Virus record (IMG/VR): IMGVR_UViG_3300020421_000083
Span: 1-32,971 of that record
Source: a virus
Reading direction: 5' to 3' (one strand)
DNA: 32,971 nt
A model generated the notes under the pieces. It was not told the origin of the DNA, made no database searches, and worked only from the letters and a program-made list of their open reading frames with translations. The translations under genes and the position numbers were made by a program. Shown piece by piece: positions 8,647 through 16,332 of the stretch. How positions within the stretch are numbered: the stretch's first letter is position 1; each line of letters opens with the position of its first letter.

Positions 8647-9190
8647 TTATAGTCTAAACTCACCTGCTGTTTGTATTACAGATGACAGTTTTGAATTTGA
8701 TAAATGTAATTTCTTTTTTCTAACGAGTAAGAAAAAACATATGGGTATCTTTGGAAAAAATATTGGTGGTATAGAACATAAAGAATACAAAGACCCAATA
8801 GAAAGATTTTACAATTTATCTCAATGGGTAATAGATATTATAGATGAGTATGTTGGATTATATGATTTAGAAGTGTACATTGAAGGATACTCTTTTGGTT
8901 CAAAAGGCCAAGCAGTATTTCAGATAGCTGAAAATTGTGGTATTCTAAAATATAGATTGATGGAAAAGAGAATAGATTATGAAACAGTTGTACCAACCCA
9001 AGTCAAAAAATTTGCATCAGGCAAAGGCAACGCTGACAAACAATTAATGTATGATAGTTTTTGTAAAGAACACAAAAACAACTTGATGAAAAGTTTTGAT
9101 ATGGAAAAATTAAATAACCCTGTCACAGATATTGTTGACAGTTTTTATATTGCTAAATATGGTTTTGACAAAAATAAAAAATCTAATTGA
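8603..9190 (+). CDS. RuvC-like Holliday-junction resolvase
   Basis: This 195-aa protein has the RNase H-fold layout of RuvC-type resolvases: D15 in IIGIDYSLNSP, E94 in YIEGYSFGSKG, and C-terminal acidic residues D176 and D179 in DIVDSFYIAKY. GKGNADK (about 140-146) matches the substrate-contacting region of the family. It probably cleaves branched DNA from recombination and replication before packaging, a role T4 gives to endonuclease VII. AGGTAGAAG upstream supports this ATG although it overlaps the zinc-ribbon gene. Confidence 0.85.
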   Translation: MNLKQKTKKKIIGIDYSLNSPAVCITDDSFEFDKCNFFFLTSKKKHMGIFGKNIGGIEHKEYKDPIERFYNLSQWVIDIIDEYVGLYDLEVYIEGYSFGSKGQAVFQIAENCGILKYRLMEKRIDYETVVPTQVKKFASGKGNADKQLMYDSFCKEHKNNLMKSFDMEKLNNPVTDIVDSFYIAKYGFDKNKKSN

Positions 9191-9644
9191 TATTATAAAA
9201 TACAAATATAGAGAATACTTCCCTATAAGAGTATTGAGAGCTAGAGTTTATCCAAAAGCATTAGGTAATCTAGTAAAAGAATATGATGTCAACGATATAG
9301 TTATAAGACCTGGTCCAGAACATTTAGAAAAAACAAAAGATCAATTTACAAGATTAACAGACAGTATGGATAGACTAGGTTTATTGTATCCTATTATTCT
9401 TACTTCATACGAAAGATATTGGTTTAAAGATAGATGGCCTAAAGATGTAAATGGTCAACCAAAAAAAGGTTTACTATGTGTTGTAGGTAATCAAAGAGTA
9501 TTGTATGCTAGAAAAAGAAAATATCATAAAATAGAAGGATATTATGTAGTAGATAAAATGGATAGAGATAGAGTGAATGCAAAAACATTTAAACAAATTT
9601 ATCCTAAAACGTGGATAGATATTAGAGATGGAAAATGGCAATGA
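9159..9644 (+). CDS. ParB/sulfiredoxin-fold-like protein, copy 1
   Basis: This 161-aa protein contains a ParB-N-like block: LTDSMDRLGLLYPIILT, then a variable insert (YWFKDRWPKDVNGQPKKG), then VVGNQRVLYARKRKYHKIEGYYV. The gene two positions downstream has the same order and spacing, so they are paralogues. ParB-N folds bind or cut DNA or hydrolyse CTP, but the usual GxxR motif appears here as GNQRV, so activity is uncertain. The start is ambiguous: ATG 9159, an earlier in-frame ATG at 9132 inside the RuvC gene, or TTG 9165. Confidence 0.7.
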   Translation: MVLTKIKNLIDIIKYKYREYFPIRVLRARVYPKALGNLVKEYDVNDIVIRPGPEHLEKTKDQFTRLTDSMDRLGLLYPIILTSYERYWFKDRWPKDVNGQPKKGLLCVVGNQRVLYARKRKYHKIEGYYVVDKMDRDRVNAKTFKQIYPKTWIDIRDGKWQ

Positions 9645-9814
9645 GAAAAATATTATTAATAATTAGTTTTGTTATTTTATCTGGTTGTATGAAACAACAC
9701 TGTGTATCTCATAGCATATGGGATGTAAAATGTGAAAAGAAAGTTGATTGGAATAATCCTGGTTTTACAGTTTTAAGAACTATTGTAACTCAAGGTGCAA
9801 ATGCAGGAAAATGA
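9641..9814 (+). CDS. Small lipoprotein
   Basis: This 57-aa protein has a short signal peptide with a lipobox (VILSGC, lipidated Cys16). The mature part is about 42 residues with two more cysteines (HC and KC) and a WNNPGF motif. It overlaps its neighbours on both sides by 4 nt (ATGA), so it is translated within the operon. It lies between two ParB-like paralogues. A small phage lipoprotein may alter the host envelope, for example in superinfection exclusion, but nothing here proves it. Confidence 0.75.
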   Translation: MRKILLIISFVILSGCMKQHCVSHSIWDVKCEKKVDWNNPGFTVLRTIVTQGANAGK

Positions 9815-10221
9815 AAATCTTAACAGCAGAGTTTGATATACCTGGTTACAAAAAAGAATTAGTTGATGTTAAAGAGTTAATGTTGACAAATGATACAAAC
9901 TATATGATGAAAAGATACGACAAGTTAGAAATTAGTATGGATAGAGTTGGTATGATTTATCCTATCTTATATACAGATTTAGATAATTATTGGTTGGTTG
10001 AAAAAAGATGGCCAAAATATGAAAACGGAAATCCTATACCTGGAATAGCTGTACATACAGGTAATAAAAGAGTATGGTGGGCAAAACAAAATGGTTATGA
10101 TAAGATAGAGGGTATCTATGTTAATTCAAAAGCAGAACAAGTGAAGTTAGTTAAGATAACACACATACCTCACGGTAACTTACCTCATTACCGTAATTCA
10201 TATGGCAGAGGAAGAAGATGA
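9811..10221 (+). CDS. ParB/sulfiredoxin-fold-like protein, copy 2
   Basis: This 136-aa protein is a paralogue of the gene at 9159. It repeats the blocks SMDRVGMIYPILYT, YWLVEKRWPKYENGNPIPG and HTGNKRVWWAKQNGYDKIEGIYV at the same spacing. The C-terminal tail is basic (YRNSYGRGRR) and could contact nucleic acid. The start overlaps the lipoprotein stop, and the stop overlaps the next gene. Two copies this close suggest either a heteromer or diverging substrates. Function unknown. Confidence 0.72.
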   Translation: MKILTAEFDIPGYKKELVDVKELMLTNDTNYMMKRYDKLEISMDRVGMIYPILYTDLDNYWLVEKRWPKYENGNPIPGIAVHTGNKRVWWAKQNGYDKIEGIYVNSKAEQVKLVKITHIPHGNLPHYRNSYGRGRR

Positions 10222-10847
10222 TATTATATTGTGCAGCAGATCCAGTTTACTTTAATAATTATTTTCATCTCTGGTCTAGTCAATGTAACAAATACTATCC
10301 TAATCTTAAAAAAATCATAGCATTATATAATCCAACACCTGATATGATTAAGTTATGTGAAGATAACCATATCAATTGGATTAAAGCTATCTTAACAGAT
10401 GATCCTCAAAGAAAACATTTTTATCTATTGAGATGGTTGAACTTACCTTTTGAACATAATGAACTTATAATAGAAACACAAATTAATTGTATACCAATAA
10501 AGACACAATTATTTCCTAGTGATAATGATAAAGTAGAACAATATAGAGTGTCCAGATTAAAAAGAGGATTTTTAGGAGGTGTATCTGCAGCTGTGTTTAC
10601 ACCTGACGCTGCTAAAAAAGTAGTAGAACAAGCAAAAATTATGATAGACAATCCACCAGAGAGTGACCACCCTATGAATGTGTGGCAGATAAATAATTTA
10701 AAACATAGTTTTGTTAAGAGTGAACAACAGTTTAAAAATTTAAGTATGTCAATAACAGATGACACTTGTTGGATTACTGCTGGTACCTCTCAACATTATA
10801 CACCTAAACAAAAAATAGATATACTAAATTATTATATAAACAAATGA
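10218..10847 (+). CDS. Glycosyltransferase-like protein (GT-A type?)
   Basis: This 209-aa protein begins with a beta strand (MILYCAADP) and continues with blocks like those of nucleotide-diphospho-sugar transferases (YPNLKKIIALYNPT, HNELIIETQINCIPI, GFLGGVSAAVFTPDAAKK). The place where a DxD metal site would be expected reads ETQIN, so catalysis is uncertain. It opens a run of glycan-related genes and overlaps the sugar nucleotidyltransferase start. Assignment rests on fold-like pattern and context. Confidence 0.5.
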   Translation: MILYCAADPVYFNNYFHLWSSQCNKYYPNLKKIIALYNPTPDMIKLCEDNHINWIKAILTDDPQRKHFYLLRWLNLPFEHNELIIETQINCIPIKTQLFPSDNDKVEQYRVSRLKRGFLGGVSAAVFTPDAAKKVVEQAKIMIDNPPESDHPMNVWQINNLKHSFVKSEQQFKNLSMSITDDTCWITAGTSQHYTPKQKIDILNYYINK

Positions 10848-11584
10848 GTAAATTAACAGTCATATTACCAGCCGCAGGAAAAGGCACAAGATTAAATTTA
10901 CCTTATCCAAAAGAGATATTAAGATTAGATAATGACAATGCTCTAATAGATAATTGTTTTAACTTCTTTAGGGATTACGGAAGAAAAGATGTAGAGTTTG
11001 TTGTTGTTATAAATGAACATAAACTAGAACTAATACAATATCTAGCTAAATATAAAGATAAATTTAACATAACATTTACATTTCAAAATCCAAACGAACA
11101 AGAATATACAGGCGCTATAAAAAGTGCTAAACATTTATTTGGTGAATATAATTTAGTTATGTTACCAGATACTTTAATGAAATTAAAACCAAATAATGAC
11201 TTGTACACCCTAGTACAAAACTCATTATTAGAAACTGGTTTTACATTTCTTTATAAGAAAGAAAGCAACGCTGACATTTTAAAAACAAAAGGTGCACTAT
11301 ATGTAAATCCAGAAAATAATGTTATTGATTACAAAGATAAACCACAAGATGGATTAGATAACTATAATGGATTTTGGTGTGCCTTTGCTTTTAGAAAAAG
11401 AACTTTTGATGTATGTATGAACTTTATGGAAAAGTCAACATTAAAATTACACACAAAAGATAGAGAGATAGAACAAACACCAATCTTTGGTTCTAAAGCT
11501 ATTGAGATATTAGATTATATTGATTTAGGTACTTGGCCTGAAATTAGAAGGATGATATTAAATTATGAAAACAATAATAACTGA
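10844..11584 (+). CDS. Sugar-1-phosphate nucleotidyltransferase
   Basis: This 246-aa protein carries the signature LPAAGKGTRLNLPYPKEIL (residues about 8-26), the nucleotide-binding G-x-GTR...PK loop of glucose-1-phosphate thymidylyl/uridylyltransferases. VMLPDTLMKL probably holds the metal-binding Asp, and DLGTWPEIRRM is the usual late motif. It would make an NDP-sugar donor for the neighbouring glycosyltransferases. The sugar and nucleotide cannot be told from the sequence. It overlaps both neighbours. Confidence 0.8.
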   Translation: MSKLTVILPAAGKGTRLNLPYPKEILRLDNDNALIDNCFNFFRDYGRKDVEFVVVINEHKLELIQYLAKYKDKFNITFTFQNPNEQEYTGAIKSAKHLFGEYNLVMLPDTLMKLKPNNDLYTLVQNSLLETGFTFLYKKESNADILKTKGALYVNPENNVIDYKDKPQDGLDNYNGFWCAFAFRKRTFDVCMNFMEKSTLKLHTKDREIEQTPIFGSKAIEILDYIDLGTWPEIRRMILNYENNNN

Positions 11585-12140
11585 TTGTGATGGTGTTTTA
11601 TTAGATTGGGCATTTGCATTCAAAGTGTGGATGGCAGATCAAGGTTATATAAGATTACCAGATACAGACCAACATTTTCAAATGTCAAAACAATTTGGCG
11701 TATCAGAAAAAGAAGCTTTAGATAAAGTCAACGAATTCAATCAAACAGGTTCATTAGGTTATTTACCAGCGTTCAGAGATAGCGTTGAGTATGTTACAAG
11801 ATTACATAGAGAAGGTTGGAAGTTTGAAGTAATTAGTATGATTGGTCCAGATAAGTATGCACAAAGATTAAGACAACATAATCTAGTACACTTATTTGGT
11901 GATATATTTGATTACATATATTGTGCTGGTGACTTTACAAAACCTAAAAGAGAAATACTAGAAGAAAGATACAAAGGTAAAAATTATATATGGGTAGAAG
12001 ATAGATTAGATTATGCCAAAGATGGAGAGGCTGTAGGTTTAAATACTTTTATGATGGACCATCCATACAATAGAGAATATAATGGACAACGAGTAAATAA
12101 TTGGAAGGAGTTATATGACGCCGCACAACAATGCAAATAA
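11565..12140 (+). CDS. HAD-superfamily phosphatase
   Basis: This 191-aa protein starts with the HAD nucleophile motif TDCDGVLLDW (D7, D9). A cap-like helical insert (about 18-65) follows, then FEVISMIG as motif II, a Lys in FTKPKRE as candidate motif III, and VEDRLDYAKDG as motif IV. It may dephosphorylate a sugar phosphate or a nucleotide; length and cap size fit 5'(3')-deoxyribonucleotidases. Being next to both a nucleotidyltransferase and DeoD leaves both options open. Its last codons (WKELYD) contain the ribosome site and start of deoD. Confidence 0.75.
   Translation: MKTIITDCDGVLLDWAFAFKVWMADQGYIRLPDTDQHFQMSKQFGVSEKEALDKVNEFNQTGSLGYLPAFRDSVEYVTRLHREGWKFEVISMIGPDKYAQRLRQHNLVHLFGDIFDYIYCAGDFTKPKREILEERYKGKNYIWVEDRLDYAKDGEAVGLNTFMMDHPYNREYNGQRVNNWKELYDAAQQCK
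12102..12118 (+). promoter_or_regulatory. Ribosome binding site embedded in WKELY codons, copy 1
   Basis: TGGAAGGAGTTATATGA carries AGGAG six bases before the deoD ATG, while the same bases encode W-K-E-L-Y of the upstream HAD protein. The identical 17-mer recurs at 13764-13780 in front of another gene. It fixes the deoD start and implies translational coupling. Confidence 0.8.
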
Positions 12141-12810
12141 AGGTGATTATGCTGATATAGTATTATTACCTGGTGACCCATTAAGAGCAAAATGGATTGC
12201 CGAAACATTTTTAGATGACGCCAAGTGTGTGAACACAGTAAGAAATTGTTTAGGATACACAGGTACATACAAAGGCAAAAGAATATCTACACAAGCTGGT
12301 GGTATGGGAATGGCATCTAACGGAATCTATATACACGAACTATACGATCATTATGATGTTAAATGTATTATAAGAGTTGGTAGTGCTGGTGGTATATCAA
12401 AGAAGACTAGAGTAGGTGATATTGTAGCAGCTACAACAGCGAGTACCGATAGTAATATTACAAATGGTTTAGTCAATAGATACCAATTAAGTCCAAGTGT
12501 TACTTATAAATGGCTAGAAAAATTTATGAAACAATGTCCAGATGCACATGCTGGTAGTATTGTATCAAATGATTACTTTTACAATCCAAATCCAAATTGG
12601 TGGAAAGAACTACAACAACAAGGTACTGTTGCTGTAGAAATGGAAACACATATCTTATATGCACTAGCATCTCAATTTGACAAAGAAGCATTATCAGTAT
12701 GTACAATATCAGATCATTTAGATGATTCTGTAGATGAAAAAAGAATGACATCAGAAGAAAGAGAACAAGGCTTTAGTAAAATGATTAAAGCAGTATTAGA
12801 TATATGTTAA
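12115..12810 (+). CDS. deoD: Purine nucleoside phosphorylase, DeoD type
   Basis: This 231-aa protein splits purine (deoxy)ribonucleosides with phosphate into base and (deoxy)ribose-1-phosphate. It aligns throughout with bacterial DeoD: TPHNNANKGDYADIVLLPGDPLRAK at the N-terminus (phosphate Arg), LGYTGTYKGKRIS, IRVGSAGG, VAVEMETHILYA (ribose-binding Glu) and the catalytic Asp in TISDHLDDSV. Length is near the usual 235-240. It overlaps the HAD gene and the next glycosyltransferase. It may salvage purines from degraded host DNA, or feed a base modification. Unusual in a glycan gene block. Confidence 0.93.
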   Translation: MTPHNNANKGDYADIVLLPGDPLRAKWIAETFLDDAKCVNTVRNCLGYTGTYKGKRISTQAGGMGMASNGIYIHELYDHYDVKCIIRVGSAGGISKKTRVGDIVAATTASTDSNITNGLVNRYQLSPSVTYKWLEKFMKQCPDAHAGSIVSNDYFYNPNPNWWKELQQQGTVAVEMETHILYALASQFDKEALSVCTISDHLDDSVDEKRMTSEEREQGFSKMIKAVLDIC

Positions 12811-13799
12811 AATATTATTTACCTATTGTCAAAGATGAAAATTATCCTTACTCTTTTAGAGTGAGAGCAAAGATACCATCAGAACATAATGACAATAGTA
12901 AAGTTATAAATGATTTGACAGAGTGTAATAAAGATGATATTGTAGTATTAGCTAAAAAACATACTAAAGAAGATGTGGATTATTTAATATCAAAAAATAT
13001 AAATTATATATTTGATGTGTCAGATGATAAGTGGGACCCACAATGGGGTCCAGAAGATGAATGGAACTATACTTGTAAGCATGCAAAACATATAACAACA
13101 ACTTGTCAAAGATTGAAAGAAAAAATAATAGAATATACAGGTAGAAAAGAAATTACAGTTATTCCTGATCCTACAGAAAGACCAGAAGAAGAAGCTAAAT
13201 TTAGAGTATCAGGTAATATGAAATTAGTATATTATGGTTCGCACGGTAATATGAAACAAATAGATTGGATTTCTGAATACAAAAGAATATTATGGAAAAG
13301 ACCTGGTACAGAATTGAAAGTCATAACAAATAAACCTGAGGGTATACCTAAAGTTAAAAAACATCCAAGATGGTATAAAGGTATGAGTAGAGATGAAGAA
13401 AAAGCTTTAAGAAAAGAAATGCAAGTCTTTTTTGATAACAATATAATTGATTGGACTTATGGAAAACAAGGAAGATTAGTTAGAGAAAGTGATTTGGTAG
13501 TATTACCTGTAAACAAAGACGATCATATGACACAATGTAAAGGTAATAATAGACCAGTAGATGCTTTAAGATTAGGTAGATTTGTTATTACCACACCAGG
13601 ATGTCCTAGTTATGAAAACTTGGATGATTTTATTTGGATTGGAAAAAATATTGTAGATGGTGTACAATGGGCTATTGATAATCCTGAAAAAGTATTATGG
13701 AAAATACAAGCAGGTCAATCATACATTAGACATTTTTACACGCCAGAAGTAATTGGAAACAAATGGAAGGAGTTATATGAAAATATTAGTAGTCACTAG
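12804..13799 (+). CDS. GT-B-like glycosyltransferase
   Basis: This 331-aa protein looks like a two-domain GT-B enzyme: an N-terminal half with DIVVLAKK and NYIFDVSDD, the ITVIPDPTERP linker, a second Rossmann start (MKLVYYGSHGNMKQ), then RLVRESDLVVLPVNKDD and NRPVDALRLGRFVITTPGCPSY, typical of the donor-binding region of GT4-type enzymes. It probably transfers sugar to a glycan or other acceptor in the cytoplasm. The C-terminal WKELYE codons contain the ribosome site of the following gene. Confidence 0.75.
   Translation: MLKYYLPIVKDENYPYSFRVRAKIPSEHNDNSKVINDLTECNKDDIVVLAKKHTKEDVDYLISKNINYIFDVSDDKWDPQWGPEDEWNYTCKHAKHITTTCQRLKEKIIEYTGRKEITVIPDPTERPEEEAKFRVSGNMKLVYYGSHGNMKQIDWISEYKRILWKRPGTELKVITNKPEGIPKVKKHPRWYKGMSRDEEKALRKEMQVFFDNNIIDWTYGKQGRLVRESDLVVLPVNKDDHMTQCKGNNRPVDALRLGRFVITTPGCPSYENLDDFIWIGKNIVDGVQWAIDNPEKVLWKIQAGQSYIRHFYTPEVIGNKWKELYENISSH
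13764..13780 (+). promoter_or_regulatory. Ribosome binding site embedded in WKELY codons, copy 2
   Basis: The same 17-mer as at 12102-12118, again coding W-K-E-L-Y at the end of one gene and giving AGGAG plus ATG to the next. It decides the downstream start at 13777 rather than an in-frame ATG 24 nt earlier. Confidence 0.8.
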
Positions 13800-14466
13800 T
13801 TATAATAATACTTTATATAACGAATATGCACATAGATTTAGAAGTACATATAATTGGCCATTTGAATTATTAGTTTATAATGAAGACAGTGATTTTTATA
13901 CAAAGGTACCAAACTTAAAAAAGTTTGTAGAGAGAAATAAAAACAAAGTTATTAGTGATAAGTTAAAAGATTTTTGGAAAGATGGAGTTAGATTTTGTTA
14001 CAAAGTATATGCATATACAGATGCTATCATAAAGAACTCAAAAAACTACGATGGTATAATAGGTATTGATGCAGACAGTGTATTTTATAAAAAAATAGAT
14101 GCAGAATGGATAGCACAACATATACATAGAGATGATTCTATGATGAGTTATTTAGGTAGAGGTAGCCATTATAGTGAATGTGGTTTTTTGTATTGGAATT
14201 GTAAACATAGTCATACATTAAAGTTTGCACAAGAAATGCAAGATATGTATAATAAAGATTTGATATATAATGAAAGACAACAACACGATAGTTTTATATG
14301 GGATTTAGTGAGAAAAAGATTTGAGGCAAATTATGGTATTAAGAATCATAATTTAGGAGACGGTAAAACAGGGCACGTACAAGCAAGATCAATACTTGGA
14401 AGTGTTTATGACCACACAAAAGGTCAAAGAAAAGTATCTGGCAAAAGTCCAGAGTTTAAAATATAA
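13777..14466 (+). CDS. GT-A-like glycosyltransferase with DxD
   Basis: This 229-aa protein has an N-terminal strand (MKILVVTSYN), a predicted nucleotide-sugar fold and a DxD metal site in GIIGIDADSVFYKK (D98, D100). Later blocks (ECGFLYWNCKH, ERQQHDSFIWDLVRKRF) resemble the acceptor side of family 8-like transferases. The C-terminus is basic. It overlaps the end of the GT-B gene and precedes a small acidic protein. Donor and acceptor are unknown. Confidence 0.7.
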   Translation: MKILVVTSYNNTLYNEYAHRFRSTYNWPFELLVYNEDSDFYTKVPNLKKFVERNKNKVISDKLKDFWKDGVRFCYKVYAYTDAIIKNSKNYDGIIGIDADSVFYKKIDAEWIAQHIHRDDSMMSYLGRGSHYSECGFLYWNCKHSHTLKFAQEMQDMYNKDLIYNERQQHDSFIWDLVRKRFEANYGIKNHNLGDGKTGHVQARSILGSVYDHTKGQRKVSGKSPEFKI

Positions 14467-14475
14467 GGAGTTATT

Positions 14476-14679
14476 ATGAGTGATGATATAGATAGAGATA
14501 CACACGACCACGATATGACTTATGAAAATGAGCAGTCAATGGTCACAATACCATTAAAAGAATACGATAAATTAAAAGAACAAAGTAATTATATAACAGA
14601 CCCTAGTTTGATTGCTGTTATAGATAAGATAGAAGAACTAACTAGAGCATTAAGAAAACATATTGTTAGAAAGTTTTAA
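14476..14679 (+). CDS. Small hypothetical protein, acidic N-terminus
   Basis: This 67-aa protein has a His/Asp-rich N-terminus (SDDIDRDTHDHDMTYENEQ), a VTIPLKEYDKLKE segment and a helical basic C-terminus (IEELTRALRKHIVRKF). AAGGAG directly upstream gives a strong ribosome site. It shares a TAATG overlap with the next small membrane gene. No family recognised. Confidence 0.7.
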   Translation: MSDDIDRDTHDHDMTYENEQSMVTIPLKEYDKLKEQSNYITDPSLIAVIDKIEELTRALRKHIVRKF

Positions 14680-14822
14680 TGAACGGATTAGAGTTTTTGT
14701 ATCATATATTATTTGTAGAATGGGATAAAGGCCTATGGGGTATTATTATGATAGGTGTTGTTATGGCACTGGTAAGCATAATATATGATATGGGTTTTGA
14801 TCCATCGGAAGGAAATAAATGA
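14679..14822 (+). CDS. 47-aa single-pass membrane protein
   Basis: The product has one strong hydrophobic helix (about residues 19-38, LWGIIMIGVVMALVSIIYDM) flanked by acidic residues. Both ends overlap their neighbours (TAATG in, ATGA out), which argues that it is translated. It sits inside the glycosyltransferase run and could anchor or position one of those enzymes, though this is only an inference. Confidence 0.65.
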   Translation: MNGLEFLYHILFVEWDKGLWGIIMIGVVMALVSIIYDMGFDPSEGNK

Positions 14823-15493
14823 TAAATGTTTTTATAGGTTATGATAGTAAAGAGAAAGTTGCTTTTAATACATTAAGTTATAGTATATTAAAGAACTCAA
14901 CTAAACCTGTTGCCATTACACCAATATATTTAAATAATATCAAAGATGATTTTGTTAGAGAAAGAAATAGCTTGTCTAGTACAGAGTTTTCTTTTAGTAG
15001 ATTTATCATACCACATTTGATGAACTATCGTGGTTGGGCATTGTTTATGGATTGTGATATGTTAATGGAAGCTGATATAGCAGAACTATGGCGTTTAAGA
15101 GATGATAGATATGCTGTACAAGTATGTAAACACGATTACACACCAAAGAGTAAAGTAAAATTTTTAAATCAAGTACAAACAACATATCCTAAAAAGAATT
15201 GGTCTAGTTTTATGTTGATGAATTGTAAAAAGTGTACAACACTTACACCTAACTATGTAAATAGCGCTAGTGGTTTAGAATTACATCAATACAAATGGTT
15301 AGAAAGTGAAGACTTAATCGGTGAATTACCATTAGAATGGAACTGGTTAGCTGGTGAATATGAACATAAAGATGATATAAAGAATGTACATTATACAGAA
15401 GGTGGACCTTGGTTTTCAGAATACGAGCATTGTGATTATTCAACTAACTGGTATAAGTATTATTCGGAATGTTTTCAAATTAGATTAAAATGA
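14819..15493 (+). CDS. Family 8-like glycosyltransferase
   Basis: This 224-aa protein begins MINVFIGYDSKEKVAFNTLSYSI, a typical GT-A opening. It has a DxD site in ALFMDCDMLMEADI (D78, D80), the SSFMLMNC substrate loop, LPLEWNWLAGEY, and a terminal histidine-containing block (VHYTEGGPWF). These follow GT8-type order. It probably transfers a sugar using a metal-bound NDP-sugar. Start and stop overlap the neighbours by 4 nt. Confidence 0.75.
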   Translation: MINVFIGYDSKEKVAFNTLSYSILKNSTKPVAITPIYLNNIKDDFVRERNSLSSTEFSFSRFIIPHLMNYRGWALFMDCDMLMEADIAELWRLRDDRYAVQVCKHDYTPKSKVKFLNQVQTTYPKKNWSSFMLMNCKKCTTLTPNYVNSASGLELHQYKWLESEDLIGELPLEWNWLAGEYEHKDDIKNVHYTEGGPWFSEYEHCDYSTNWYKYYSECFQIRLK

Positions 15494-16332
15494 TTCAAGG
15501 ATTTTCTACAAGACAATTAACAGATATACCTATAAGAGCTTTTGTTAAAAGTGCATATGGTATTATGCACGAAAAGCATACAGAAGTTGATAAGTATGAG
15601 ATGACTAAATGGGAATCACTAAAACATCATTTAGAATATCCGTGTGTGGTATTTGGTATATTGAGAGGAACTGGTGAGATAATTAGAAAGTGTAAAGAAT
15701 CTACACATACCTTTTATCATTTTGACCATGCATATTATTTTAAAGAACAAAAGCATGGTGTAAATAAATTATTTGGTGATAAGATTTATAGAATTACAAA
15801 AAACAATTTGATGTTGACTTACATAGATAAACTTAATAAAGCAGATAGAGAAAGATTAGGAAAGTTTAAACAACATATAAAGTTAAAACCATTTAAATAT
15901 GATGGTAGTTATGTATTAGTATTGCCACCATCAGATCACGTTAGAAGATGGTATGGTTTATTTGATTGGGAAAAAAATGTTGTAGAAACTTTAAAGAAAC
16001 ATACTAAAAGAGAAATAAGAATAAGAACAAAAGATAGTAAAACTCCATATATAGAAGAATTACAAAAGGCTCACGCAGTAGTTACTTGTCAATCAACTGC
16101 TTGTGTTGATGCCATAATAGAAGGTATACCATCTTTTTGTGATAAGATGTCTATGGGTGTACCTGTATCATTAACAGATTTAAGTGAGATAGAAAATCCA
16201 TTATATCCAGCAGATAGAGAACAATGGATAGATAGTTTACTATCAAATCAATATACGTTAGAAGAAATAACAAATGGTTATGCTTGGAAAAGATTGAAGA
16301 ACAAGGAAGCTGTATATGATAATTACTCATAA
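15490..16332 (+). CDS. GT-B-like protein, tandem copy 1
   Basis: This 280-aa protein has a C-terminal half resembling capsule or CDP-glycerol-type transferases: YVLVLPPSDHVRRWYG, REIRIRTKDSK, AHAVVTCQSTACVDAIIEGIPSFCDK and a final YTLEEITNGYAWKRL. The following gene repeats the same series (REIKVRNKP, CVVTNMSLSAIDAVLNKVPIITH, FTLKEIETGVAYNTL), so the pair arose by tandem duplication. The N-terminal halves are more diverged. Substrate unknown. It overlaps both neighbours. Confidence 0.65.
   Translation: MIQGFSTRQLTDIPIRAFVKSAYGIMHEKHTEVDKYEMTKWESLKHHLEYPCVVFGILRGTGEIIRKCKESTHTFYHFDHAYYFKEQKHGVNKLFGDKIYRITKNNLMLTYIDKLNKADRERLGKFKQHIKLKPFKYDGSYVLVLPPSDHVRRWYGLFDWEKNVVETLKKHTKREIRIRTKDSKTPYIEELQKAHAVVTCQSTACVDAIIEGIPSFCDKMSMGVPVSLTDLSEIENPLYPADREQWIDSLLSNQYTLEEITNGYAWKRLKNKEAVYDNYS

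Noticed and set aside
9888-9920. TTGACA inside the second ParB-like gene as a promoter
   Set aside because: The nearest -10-like string is about 12 bp away, and several isolated TTGACA strings occur in coding sequence here by chance.
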